64,000 bases of DNA. It comes from an uncultured Mobiluncus sp. (GTDB lineage: Bacteria > Actinomycetota > Actinomycetes > Actinomycetales > Actinomycetaceae). The stretch spans positions 1 to 64,000 of the forward strand of contig NZ_CABTWO010000012.1 of assembly GCF_902488535.1 (NCBI RefSeq), written 5' to 3'. Below the pieces are notes generated by a model. It was not told where the DNA came from. It did not search any database and saw nothing but the letters and a program-made list of their open reading frames with translations. Shown here piece by piece: positions 49,192 to 57,952 of this stretch; the first letter of the stretch is position 1; the number at the start of each line of letters is the position of its first letter. Position numbers and translations under genes: made by a program.

Positions 49192-50801
49192 TGCCACCGG
49201 TCATCGTAAACGCAGTAGATAAAGTCAAAAGCACCGTCGGCCAGTTTTCATTAGGCCAAAAGACCCTGTCAATCATCGGGGTAGCCGTGCTCATCTTGGG
49301 CGGCGTGGTGCTTTACTCTTGGGTGGCGAGTCCCGATTACACCACCCTGTACACCGGTTTAACGGATAAAGATCAAGCCGCCGTAACTGAACAGCTTGAT
49401 TCGCAAGGCATCAAATATCAAGTCGCCGACAATGGTGTGGTGAAGGTGCCGGCCAAAGATGTGCAAAGCGCCCGGATGAGCTTGGCAGCCGCCGACCTGC
49501 CCGCCCAGCCCACTTCCGGTTACGCCGTTTTGGACAACTTGGGCGTAGCGGCTTCAGACTTCCAACAGCAGATGGCAAAGAAACGCGCCCTGGAAGGCGA
49601 GCTGGCCAAAACGATTGACACGATGGACGAAATCGAAAAGTCCACGGTCGCCCTGGCCATCCCCCAGGAAACCGTGTTTGCCGACCCGAAGAAACCGGTT
49701 GCCACCACCGCTTCTGTGACTATCACCCCGAAGAATCGCAAAGACGTTACCAATGACACGGTGCAGGCGATTATTAATATGGTTTCCGCTTCCGTGCCGA
49801 ACCTGGATAAGTCGGGAGTGACCGTGGTCGATACGCTGGGTAACAGCCTGTCCGACAAGGTAGAAGGCGGTACGGCCGCGGCTTCGGAGATGGAAAAGAG
49901 TCTGGTTGCCAAGGCTTTGGCGGTCGTGGAGCCACTGGTTGGGGTGGGCAATGCCCGCGTCTCGGCGCAAGTTGACTTATCGCAAGATAATCAAGTGAAA
50001 ACGACGCGTATCTATACCGATCCGGAGGGCGGGGTTAAGCAACTGTCCGCCTCAAATGCGGCCGAGCAATACAGCGGCGGCGGGGCCACCGTCGTCGGCG
50101 TGCTGGGCCCGGATAACATCGGAAACCCCTACGAGGTGAACGGTAACAACGGGGGCAATTACACCAACACTCAAAACGTGCAGAACAACGCCGTCAACGA
50201 AGAAGTGACCCAATCGACTCGTGGACCGGGAGCGGCACTGCGCAAGTCCGTGTCGGTCGTGGTGAATCAAGAGACCGCCCGGCGCTTGGACATGGCTCAG
50301 GTGCGTGACATGGTGGCGGCTGCTACCGGTATTGATGCGGCAGCCGGAGACGTTGTGAATATCTCACGGTCCCCGTTCGATGACACGGCAAAGAAAGCGG
50401 CCGAAAAGGCGGCGGCGGATGAGGCTGCTGCGGAAGCCGCAGCCAAGACCGCCTCCTTGATTCGTCAGGCGGTTATCGCCGGATTGATTATCCTGCTGTT
50501 GATTATTATCGCGGCGGTAGCCAAGAAACGGGCCAAGGCTCGTGAACGCGAGGCTTTGGACCTCGGCGAGTTGGATCAGCTGCCCGATCCTTACACCTTG
50601 AGCGCTCCGGAAGATGAAGCTCTCGAGATTGAGGCGGCCACGATTCCGGAACCCGAGCCGGAGCCTGAACCGGAACCTGAGCCCGAACCGGATCCAGTCC
50701 TGCTCAAGCTGGAAGCCAAGCGTGAGGAGATTTCCGAACTGGCTCTGGACAAGCCGCAACTGGTTGCTGAGCAGCTGCGTGCCTGGATGGGAGGTCACTA
50801 A
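49191..50801 (+). CDS. fliF: Flagellar MS-ring protein FliF
   Basis: Membrane ring protein of 536 residues. N-terminal membrane helix (about 27-48), YscJ/FliF domain (YTTLYTGLTDKDQAAVTEQLDSQGIKYQV; RALEGELAKTIDTMDEIEKSTVALAIPQ), C-terminal MS-ring region and second membrane helix (about 424-446) are visible. The cytosolic end binds FliG; before it lies an unusual Glu-Pro repeat (EPEPEPEPEPEPEP, DNA about 50650-50695), likely a rigid spacer. Confidence 0.96.
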   Translation: MPPVIVNAVDKVKSTVGQFSLGQKTLSIIGVAVLILGGVVLYSWVASPDYTTLYTGLTDKDQAAVTEQLDSQGIKYQVADNGVVKVPAKDVQSARMSLAAADLPAQPTSGYAVLDNLGVAASDFQQQMAKKRALEGELAKTIDTMDEIEKSTVALAIPQETVFADPKKPVATTASVTITPKNRKDVTNDTVQAIINMVSASVPNLDKSGVTVVDTLGNSLSDKVEGGTAAASEMEKSLVAKALAVVEPLVGVGNARVSAQVDLSQDNQVKTTRIYTDPEGGVKQLSASNAAEQYSGGGATVVGVLGPDNIGNPYEVNGNNGGNYTNTQNVQNNAVNEEVTQSTRGPGAALRKSVSVVVNQETARRLDMAQVRDMVAAATGIDAAAGDVVNISRSPFDDTAKKAAEKAAADEAAAEAAAKTASLIRQAVIAGLIILLLIIIAAVAKKRAKAREREALDLGELDQLPDPYTLSAPEDEALEIEAATIPEPEPEPEPEPEPEPDPVLLKLEAKREEISELALDKPQLVAEQLRAWMGGH

Positions 50802-50803
50802 TC

Positions 50804-51829
50804 ATGGTAGTGTCACAAGCCCTTACTCTGAGCGGGCTGCAGAAAGCCGCCTTGCTGCTGATTCAGATTGGCAAGGACCGTGCCGCTCGCGTCATGAGCG
50901 AAATGAATGATGATGAAGTCGAGGCTCTGTCAGCTGAGATTTTGCGGATGACCAATGTACCCCGCGAAATCACCGCTGATGTCATTGATGAGTTCTATGA
51001 AAACTCCATAGCGTCGGCCAGTTTGCAGCTGGGTCACGGCGGTCTGGACTACGCTCAGAAAGTTTTGGAACAGACCTTCGGCCGGGAAAAGGCCGAGGAA
51101 ATCATGGAACGCCTGATGCAGGGCATGCAGGGTCAACCTTTCGACTTCTTAAAGACTGCCGACCCGCGTGAAATCGTGACGTTGGTTTCTTCGGAACATC
51201 CCCAGACTATTGCCCTGGTGCTGGCGCACCTGCGTCCGGATCATGCCGCGCGCGTCATGGCCGGTTTGGGACCGAAACTCCAAGGCGATGTGGCGGTGCG
51301 GATTGCCCAGATGGAACGGGCTAACCCCGAAATGGTGACCTTAGTAGCCGAATCCCTGCAAAAGAAGGCTGAGCAGGTCATTAACTCTGAAGAGATGCAA
51401 GCTATCGGCGGTGTCGAACCGCTGGTCGACATCATCAACCGGGCTGATCCGGGCACTGAAAAGATGATTCTGACCGGACTGGAAGAACGTGACGAGGACT
51501 TGGCTGATGAAGTCCGTTCCCGCATGTTCGTCTTTGAAGACATCGTTATGCTCGAAGATCGGGGCATTCAGCTGGTGCTGCGTCAGGTCGATGGGGCTCG
51601 CTTGGCGATGGCTCTGAAGGGCACGAACGAAGATTTGCGTTCTCGCCTGATGAAGAACCTGTCCGAACGCGCCCGCCAGAATGTTATGGAAGAAATCGAC
51701 ATGCTGGGCAGCGTGCGCATGAGCCAGGTGCAGGAGGCTCGCTCCGAAATTGTCCAGCTGATCCGCAAGATGGAGGAATCCGGCCAGATTGTCATCCGCC
51801 GCGAGGAGGAAGACGAATATGTGGCTTGA
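50804..51829 (+). CDS. fliG: Flagellar motor switch protein FliG
   Basis: Rotor protein of 341 residues that takes torque from MotA. All three domains are intact: FliG_N (LSGLQKAALLLIQIGKDRAARVM), FliG_M with EHPQTIALVLAHLRPDHAARVMAGL, and FliG_C with the torque helix around IVMLEDRGIQLVLRQVDGARLAMALKG and SERARQNVMEEI. ATG 50804 follows the fliF stop by 2 bases. Its end overlaps fliH by 11 bases. Confidence 0.96.
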   Translation: MVVSQALTLSGLQKAALLLIQIGKDRAARVMSEMNDDEVEALSAEILRMTNVPREITADVIDEFYENSIASASLQLGHGGLDYAQKVLEQTFGREKAEEIMERLMQGMQGQPFDFLKTADPREIVTLVSSEHPQTIALVLAHLRPDHAARVMAGLGPKLQGDVAVRIAQMERANPEMVTLVAESLQKKAEQVINSEEMQAIGGVEPLVDIINRADPGTEKMILTGLEERDEDLADEVRSRMFVFEDIVMLEDRGIQLVLRQVDGARLAMALKGTNEDLRSRLMKNLSERARQNVMEEIDMLGSVRMSQVQEARSEIVQLIRKMEESGQIVIRREEEDEYVA

Positions 51830-52523
51830 TCAGGACCTCTTGGAGGTCAAGGAAAATCAGCGACGCGGCGGCGCGCCCAACCCGGTGGCTTTGTCCACTG
51901 CTTCCGGGTCGGCCGCGGCGGGCGCGTTCCGTTTGGCGGGTGCTTCCAATCAAGCCAAGGGCGACGACAAATCCACCCAGGCTTTCGGATACGCCAAAGG
52001 GTTTTCCTCCGGATGGGCGGCCGGTCAAAAACGGGCGACTCGTGAAGCTGAACAGGAACGCAACATCATAAACGAGGACGCACGTCTGGCTGAGGAAGCC
52101 CGCACCGAAGCTTATGTCGACGCAATGGATGAAATTCAGGCTATCGCCGATGCGGTTTCCTCCCGGGACGCCCTGGTCATCGAAGAGATGAAAGCTGCGC
52201 TGATGGAAGCGGCTGTCGATTTGGCTGAAGCCCTGATAGGGGCGGAACTGTCTGACGAACCGACTCGCGCCAAGGCGGCGTTAAAGCGGGCTTTGTCGAT
52301 GAATGATCCGAAAGACATTGTGAAAGTGAATATGAACCCACAGGATGTGGCTACGCTGACCAGCTTGGGCGTGGATTGCCCGGTGGAGCTGGTTCCCGAT
52401 TCTGAACTGGATCCGGGCGACGCGGTGGCTTACATGCCGGAGGGTTTGCTGGATGCCCGGCTGACTTCGGCTGTGCGGCGTGCTCGAGAGGCTCTGGTGT
52501 CCGCCCAAGCAGCCGAGGAGTGA
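51819..52523 (+). CDS. fliH: Flagellar export regulator FliH
   Basis: Protein of 234 residues. FliH regulates the export ATPase FliI. A low-complexity N-terminus, a long Glu/Ala-rich helix (TREAEQERNIINEDARLAEEARTEAYVDAMDEIQAIADAV) and a C-terminal domain (AAVDLAEALIGAEL...VKVNMNPQDVATL...LDPGDAVAYMPEGLLDARLTSAVRRAREAL) fit the family. ATG 51819 overlaps fliG; GTGA overlap with fliI. Confidence 0.85.
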   Translation: MWLDQDLLEVKENQRRGGAPNPVALSTASGSAAAGAFRLAGASNQAKGDDKSTQAFGYAKGFSSGWAAGQKRATREAEQERNIINEDARLAEEARTEAYVDAMDEIQAIADAVSSRDALVIEEMKAALMEAAVDLAEALIGAELSDEPTRAKAALKRALSMNDPKDIVKVNMNPQDVATLTSLGVDCPVELVPDSELDPGDAVAYMPEGLLDARLTSAVRRAREALVSAQAAEE

Positions 52524-53854
52524 GCATCTTGGAGCTGGCCACTTTACCATCTTTTGTGAGTTTGCTGAACGCCTCACGCCCCCAACGGGTCGGTGAGGTG
52601 GAATCCGTTGTGGGCCTGTCTGTGCAGGTTCGCGGCTTGCAATGCTCTGTTGGTGAAGTCGTGCTGGTCGGTGACGATCCGGGAGTGCCGGCCGAAGTGG
52701 TGGCGCTGGACGCGGGTATTGCCTCGTGTATGCCTCTGGACAATCTGGACGGTTTGCGGATTGGTTCTCCGGTTCGCGGTACCGGTTTACCGGCCACAGT
52801 TCCGGTCGGCCCGGCTCTGCTGGGTCGGGTTATTGATGCGGCGGGCCGTCCGCTTGACGGCAAAGGCCCTATCTATGCGGCTGACCGGGTGCCGATTCAC
52901 GGGTCGGCTCCCAACGCTTTGGAACGTGCCCGGATTGATATGCCCGTCGCGATGGGGGTGCGGGTTTTGGACACGCTGGTGACTTTGGGACGAGGCCAGC
53001 GCATTGGTTTGTTTGCCGGTTCCGGGGTCGGTAAATCGACCTTGATGTCGATGATTGCGCGCGGCACGAACGCAGAAGTTTGTGTCATTGCCCTGGTGGG
53101 TGAGCGCGGGCGTGAGGTTCGTGAGTTTTTGGAAGATGACTTGGGCGAGGAGGGTCTGTCCCGCTCGGTCGTGGTGGTGGCGACGTCGGATGAGTCCCCG
53201 ATGCTGCGTAAACGCGCTGCTTTTACCGCCACCCGGGTCGCCGAGTACTACCGAGACGCGGGCCGTCACGTCCTTCTGATGATGGATTCTCTGACTCGGA
53301 CCTGCATGGCGCAGCGCGAAATCGGTCTGTCTGTAGGCGAACCGCCCGCCACGCGCGGCTACCCGCCCTCGACTTTCTCGATGATGGCGCAATTGCTGGA
53401 ACGGGCCGGTTCCGGTGCGGTCGGGTCCGTGACCGGCATCTACACGGTGCTGGTGGATGGCGACGACCACAACGAACCCATTGCTGACCAGGCACGTTCT
53501 ATCCTGGATGGACACGTGGTGCTGGATCGTAAACTGGCGGTGGCCGGTCACTATCCGGCTATCGACGCCCTGGGTTCCATTTCCCGGGTGGCTTCCAAAG
53601 TGACGACGCGGGAACAAAAGGAGGCTGCTACCGCTCTGCGGCAGATTATGGGGGCAAAACGTTCGGTCCAGGACCTGCTGGACGTAGGGGCTTATCAGGC
53701 CGGCACGAACCCCGAAGTGGATACGGCTGTGAAATACGATGCCGACATCGAGGCGTTCCTAACCCAAAAGACCGATGAAAAGGTCGAATTCGACGCGGCT
53801 TGGTCACAACTGTTTGATCTCTATCAGGCTTTCAAGTCTGAGGAAGCGGCGTAG
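52520..53854 (+). CDS. fliI: Flagellar export ATPase FliI
   Basis: ATPase of 444 residues of the flagellar type III export system. Walker A GLFAGSGVGKSTLMSM, the signature DIVVV-like stretch ALVGERGREVREFLE, Walker B HVLLMMDSLTRTCMAQREIGLSVGEPPATRGYPPS, and AVAGHYPAIDALGSISR are all canonical. GTG start coupled to fliH. Confidence 0.97.
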   Translation: MSILELATLPSFVSLLNASRPQRVGEVESVVGLSVQVRGLQCSVGEVVLVGDDPGVPAEVVALDAGIASCMPLDNLDGLRIGSPVRGTGLPATVPVGPALLGRVIDAAGRPLDGKGPIYAADRVPIHGSAPNALERARIDMPVAMGVRVLDTLVTLGRGQRIGLFAGSGVGKSTLMSMIARGTNAEVCVIALVGERGREVREFLEDDLGEEGLSRSVVVVATSDESPMLRKRAAFTATRVAEYYRDAGRHVLLMMDSLTRTCMAQREIGLSVGEPPATRGYPPSTFSMMAQLLERAGSGAVGSVTGIYTVLVDGDDHNEPIADQARSILDGHVVLDRKLAVAGHYPAIDALGSISRVASKVTTREQKEAATALRQIMGAKRSVQDLLDVGAYQAGTNPEVDTAVKYDADIEAFLTQKTDEKVEFDAAWSQLFDLYQAFKSEEAA

Positions 53855-53866
53855 GGGGTGGAGTAA

Positions 53867-54406
53867 ATGGTAGATCGCGCGTTTCGTCTTCAGGGTTTAC
53901 TCAATTTACGCCAGCTTCAAGAGGATCAGGCGGCCGGTCGTCTGGCCTCGGCTCACGCGGACTTAAACCACGCTGACCAACAGCTGTCTTCGGCCCGGGC
54001 CCGGCTCGGTTCCATGCAGACTTCCGGGGCTACAAACCTGGCTGTAGCTGCGGCGATGCGTAACGCGGCGATGATGCAGATTCAAGAGGGTATTGCTCGA
54101 AAAGAATACGCGCAAGCGGTGGTGGATCAGCGTCAAGACGAATGGCAGGGGGCTCGGCGCCTCACCGCAACCTTAGAAAAGCTTGAAAATCGTCATGCGG
54201 AAGAAGTTATTGCCGATGATTTGCATAAGGAACAGGTTGTTCTTGATGAGCTCGCGTCTCACATGGGCAACACTGGCAGTGCCACGGAAGGCAAAACCGG
54301 TGCGGAACCGCGTGTTCGCACGAAGAGGGAAACGCTCCCGAGTGAGTCTGTGACGGGCTCAACCGGTCAGCGAAACCCGGCTTTTGCCAAGGGAGGTCAA
54401 TTGTGA
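53867..54406 (+). CDS. fliJ: FliJ-like flagellar export protein
   Basis: Protein of 179 residues, mostly coiled coil (FRLQGLLNLRQLQEDQAAGRLASAHADLNHADQQLSSARARL; KEYAQAVVDQRQDEWQGARRLTATLEKLENRHAEEV), typical of FliJ and located directly after fliI. The last 45 residues are polar and disordered. GTGA overlap with the NlpC/P60 gene. Confidence 0.85.
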   Translation: MVDRAFRLQGLLNLRQLQEDQAAGRLASAHADLNHADQQLSSARARLGSMQTSGATNLAVAAAMRNAAMMQIQEGIARKEYAQAVVDQRQDEWQGARRLTATLEKLENRHAEEVIADDLHKEQVVLDELASHMGNTGSATEGKTGAEPRVRTKRETLPSESVTGSTGQRNPAFAKGGQL

Positions 54407-55584
54407 GCCTGGCTAGTGTCCAGTCGAGAATTAGTGCAATTCAAGACATGATTAACGCGTTGAATAATCACGGCCGTCCTCCGGTCTCTGTGACCGAGAG
54501 CGGGGCCGCAAATTCTGCGTCTAAAACTTCCGGGACCTCCGCAGACTTCAGCACCAAGCTGGCCAGTCAAATTTCTGCGGCCAACAAGGCCACTCCCACC
54601 CGAACCTCCGGCAAGGGGGAAGTCCAAGGAGTCCCGGGGACTGCTGAAGCCTTTGTGGAAAAGGTCCGGTCCTATATCGGGGTGCCTTACGTGTGGGGCG
54701 GCACCAACCCTAAGACCGGTTTGGACTGTTCCGGATTGGTCCAGACTGCCGCACGGGAAGTCGGGGTGACGCTGCCGCGAGTCACTTATGATCAGCAGCA
54801 CTCCGGGGTGGAAGTGGACGGCATTAAGAATGCCAAACCCGGCGATTTGTTGATTCTTCGCAACTCCGGGCATGTGGCGGTTTATGTCGGCAACGGCAAG
54901 GCGATTCACGCTCCGCGTCCGGGCAAGACCGTGACGGAAGCCAATGTTTCTGACTTAGGTCCGATTGTGACCATTCGCCGCGTCATGCGCTCCGCGGGGG
55001 ATGTTCCGGGGGCGTCCGTTCCCGCGGTAAACACCTTCCCCACCGCTAATGCTGCCGTAAAAGCAGCGTCTCGGGTGACGCCGGCAGCCTCAGGTGCTGC
55101 CAGGCCCGCGGCCGTTAATGCGGTGCGTGAAAATCCGGCGGCCCAAAACCACGGCAGCGCGGTGGCGCCTTCGGCTGACGCGGTGGGGGCAGGCTTGGTG
55201 AGTTTGCTGGGAGCCTTGGGTAATGCGGCTTTGACTCAGAATAATGCCGTGCCAGGCGCAGCGAACCGGGGCGCGGCAAATCCGGGCAATCCGTCCGCAG
55301 ACCTGGCTGCCGCCCTGGTGGGAGCCCTGTCAGGAGCGGGGGCGGGCACTGCGGGTACGAATCCGCTGGCGTCCCTGATGGGAACCGCCAACTCGAATAA
55401 CTCTTACAGCTCGACGCTGCTCAGCCAGTTCCTGGGCGGCTCCTCCCTGTATGGCTCCAATGCGGCTGGCGGCTTGGGGGCTTTGGCAGGTAACCAAGGC
55501 ACGATGGGAGCCAACGCGAGCTTGAGCAATACGGCTTCGTCTTTGAGCGCGTTGGGCGCTTTACGTTCATCTTTGGGGGTGTGA
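54403..55584 (+). CDS. NlpC/P60 peptidoglycan hydrolase of the flagellar operon
   Basis: Protein of 393 residues. A short helix (SVQSRISAIQDMINALNN) and linker precede an NlpC/P60 domain (about 78-190): catalytic Cys109 in GLDCSGLVQTA, His157 in NSGHVAVYVG and His169. NlpC/P60 enzymes are D,L-endopeptidases cutting the cell-wall peptide. The C-terminal half (195-393) is Ala/Gly/Asn-rich and of low complexity. There is no signal peptide, so it is probably exported through the flagellar channel, and takes the place of FlgJ in opening the wall for the rod. This is inference from position between fliJ and fliK. Confidence 0.85.
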   Translation: MSLASVQSRISAIQDMINALNNHGRPPVSVTESGAANSASKTSGTSADFSTKLASQISAANKATPTRTSGKGEVQGVPGTAEAFVEKVRSYIGVPYVWGGTNPKTGLDCSGLVQTAAREVGVTLPRVTYDQQHSGVEVDGIKNAKPGDLLILRNSGHVAVYVGNGKAIHAPRPGKTVTEANVSDLGPIVTIRRVMRSAGDVPGASVPAVNTFPTANAAVKAASRVTPAASGAARPAAVNAVRENPAAQNHGSAVAPSADAVGAGLVSLLGALGNAALTQNNAVPGAANRGAANPGNPSADLAAALVGALSGAGAGTAGTNPLASLMGTANSNNSYSSTLLSQFLGGSSLYGSNAAGGLGALAGNQGTMGANASLSNTASSLSALGALRSSLGV

Positions 55585-55585
55585 C

Positions 55586-57151
55586 ATGATTGATATTAAG
55601 AACACGAACGCGGCGGCGATAGCCGCGCAAATGGCTTCGCAGGGCGCGAAAGCAGCCGACACCACCGCTTTTGAGTCGCTCATGAGTGCGTTGGCAACCG
55701 AGGCTCGCACTCCCGCCGAAGGCGCGGCGCGTGGAGGGGAAAACTACCCCGACCCGGCTCGTGATTACCGCCCTTCTGCACCAAAGCCGTCTCGCGTCGG
55801 GGCTCCCGAACCGGGGGTATCGGCGCGTCCGTCCAGTACCCGTCGTGATGCCGCTGGTCAACCGGACAATGTTCGGGCCGACAAGCCCGAAAGGTCGGCA
55901 GGCCCCAAGCGTTCGGAACGTCCGGAGCGTCCCGAAAAAGTCGAGGCAAAGGATCAGAGCCCGGCAAAAGACCGTGCCGATAATGCGAAAACCGCAGATA
56001 AACCGGCTAATGATGTCGCGAACTCGGCTGAGGTCAAACAAACTTCGCAAACCTCCACCGACACCGACGCCGCCGCGAATGCCGTGATTGCGCAGGAAAC
56101 CGAGACGGATGTTGGCGCGCAGATTGTGGAAACGCTGGCGGAAACCGCTGAAACGACGCCGGAAGTTATCCCGGAGGAATCATCCCCTCAGGTTGACTCT
56201 GTGCTAGCTTCGGCACAAACCGTGGAAACGGGAGAAGCGGCGCCTGAGGCCGGGGAACCGGCTTTAGTCCAGCCCGAGACCGCCCCGGATACCCCGGAGA
56301 CCGCCCCGGACGCCTCGGAGCTTCACGTTGCCCCGGGTGAGACTCAGCAGGCAGAAAAACCCATAGACGGGGCAGATATCGCCGCCCAGCTGAAATCCGG
56401 GAAAGCCCCGTCGCTCATGGTGGCGAAACCGGAGGCCACAGCTCCGGTGAAACCCGAAGCGACCGAGACGCCAGCGATTTTGGCCGAAGCTGTGGCGGCG
56501 GCTGGGCAAACGGCTGGGACCAGCGCGAATGCCACTGCTACGGGAGCGTCCAACGTGGGTAGTTCCGCGGTGAGCGGCGTGTCCGGCACTTCTGCCCAGA
56601 CCACTCCCGTGGCTTCTGCCGCGCCGGCGGCGGCTCCCGCTGTTTCCACCCCGAACCCGGTGGCTCAGGCCGCGCCAACTTATGCCCCGAACCTGAGTCA
56701 ACAGCTCTTTGATCAGATGCAACACCAGCTGTCGCGGTTGAAAGTTCTGGGTCAGGGCCAGCATCAGTTGAAGTTAGCTATCAACCCCGAGACGTTCGGT
56801 CCGGTGCGGGTGGCGGCGAACTTCCACGCTGATGGAACTGTGCATCTGCAGCTGTTGGGAGCCTCGGAGGCGGCGCGCGAGCAGCTGCGCCAAGCCCTGA
56901 GTGACTTGCGTCGCGACCTGGCATCCACCGGGTTGCAGGCGGATTTGGATTTGGCGGAAAACGCTCAGGAGTTTGCCCAGTTCACGGGCGCGGGGACCGG
57001 TTCTTCCGAAAGGGAAACCGGTCAGGCTGGCCAGGCAGGTGCAGCCAGAACGGATGGATCCGAAACTGAACCAGAAGACGTCGTGACCCAGCCGAAAGTG
57101 GGTGACGTCCTGAAGGACGGCACTGACGGTTCGGTGGATATGTTCGCGTGA
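55586..57151 (+). CDS. fliK: Flagellar hook-length control protein FliK
   Basis: Molecular ruler of 521 residues. A long, charged and Ala/Glu/Pro-rich N-terminal part (1-370) precedes the Flg_hook domain (about 385-460; HQLKLAINPETFGPVRVAANFHADGTVHLQLLGASEAAREQLRQALSDLRRDLASTGL). It is exported and switches substrate specificity when the hook is complete. Longer than E. coli FliK (375 residues). Precedes flgD and flgE as usual. Confidence 0.9.
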   Translation: MIDIKNTNAAAIAAQMASQGAKAADTTAFESLMSALATEARTPAEGAARGGENYPDPARDYRPSAPKPSRVGAPEPGVSARPSSTRRDAAGQPDNVRADKPERSAGPKRSERPERPEKVEAKDQSPAKDRADNAKTADKPANDVANSAEVKQTSQTSTDTDAAANAVIAQETETDVGAQIVETLAETAETTPEVIPEESSPQVDSVLASAQTVETGEAAPEAGEPALVQPETAPDTPETAPDASELHVAPGETQQAEKPIDGADIAAQLKSGKAPSLMVAKPEATAPVKPEATETPAILAEAVAAAGQTAGTSANATATGASNVGSSAVSGVSGTSAQTTPVASAAPAAAPAVSTPNPVAQAAPTYAPNLSQQLFDQMQHQLSRLKVLGQGQHQLKLAINPETFGPVRVAANFHADGTVHLQLLGASEAAREQLRQALSDLRRDLASTGLQADLDLAENAQEFAQFTGAGTGSSERETGQAGQAGAARTDGSETEPEDVVTQPKVGDVLKDGTDGSVDMFA

Positions 57152-57167
57152 TTGTGAGGAGAAGATA

Positions 57168-57935
57168 ATGCCAGTTGATGCAGTAAGCGCCGGCGCCAAT
57201 CCGATTGTGGATAACTACACAATCGGGGCGAACGCCAAGGCAAAAGAGGAAGCAAAAACCCTCGCCACCACCAAGGAAATGACTGAGGCCGAAAAAGAAG
57301 CCCTGTTCCTTAAGAAAATGAACCAGGGACAGAAAACTGACAAAGCGGCTGAAACGAAGGAAAACCCCGGCAAGCTGGGCAAGGACGACTTCATGAAGCT
57401 GTTGTTGGCGACGTTGAAGTACCAGGACCCGACCGAGCCGATGGATACCGCGAAGCTGCTGGAACAGACCTCGACCATGACGAACATGGAACAGATGATT
57501 CAGATGACCGAGGCCTCCAAGAAGTCTTTTGAGGCTCAGCAGCGCGCCCAAGGCACGACCATGGTCGGCAAGACCGCCGTGTATGACGCGGTTGATGCCG
57601 AAGGTAACGCCGTGACCACCGCCGGCAAGATTGAAGCTGTTGAGTTCCTCGCGGACGGCAAGGTGCTGGCCCACATCGGCAATCAAAAGGTGGAGATGAC
57701 CGACATCCTCGGTATCGCCGACCCGACTGACGATACGCCTTTGGATAAGGCCATCAAGGATGCCGTCAAAGAAGGCCAAAAGACAGGCACGGCCACCGAA
57801 CCCAAGAATGCACCGGCAGCTTCGGGAACTGCCGCTGCCGCTGAAACCACCCCGAGCCAGACGGGAGCCACTCCCGCCTCGGCTACACAGACCACCAATC
57901 AAGATAACAACACTCCAGCCCCCGCGGCTTCATAG
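57168..57935 (+). CDS. flgD: Flagellar hook cap / assembly protein FlgD
   Basis: Protein of 255 residues. The conserved FlgD N-terminal motif is GKLGKDDFMKLLLATLKYQDPTEPMDTAKLLEQTSTMTNMEQM. It caps the growing hook. The C-terminal Ala/Thr/Pro-rich tail (PAASGTAAAAETTPSQTGATP) is extra. AGGAG precedes the ATG. Confidence 0.93.
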   Translation: MPVDAVSAGANPIVDNYTIGANAKAKEEAKTLATTKEMTEAEKEALFLKKMNQGQKTDKAAETKENPGKLGKDDFMKLLLATLKYQDPTEPMDTAKLLEQTSTMTNMEQMIQMTEASKKSFEAQQRAQGTTMVGKTAVYDAVDAEGNAVTTAGKIEAVEFLADGKVLAHIGNQKVEMTDILGIADPTDDTPLDKAIKDAVKEGQKTGTATEPKNAPAASGTAAAAETTPSQTGATPASATQTTNQDNNTPAPAAS

Positions 57936-57952
57936 AGCAAAGGAAAGAGAAA

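Noticed and set aside
50640..50700. Tandem repeat in fliF
   Set aside because: It is in frame and encodes a Glu-Pro spacer; codons vary (GAG/GAA, CCG/CCC), so it is a protein feature and not a mobile or slippage repeat.
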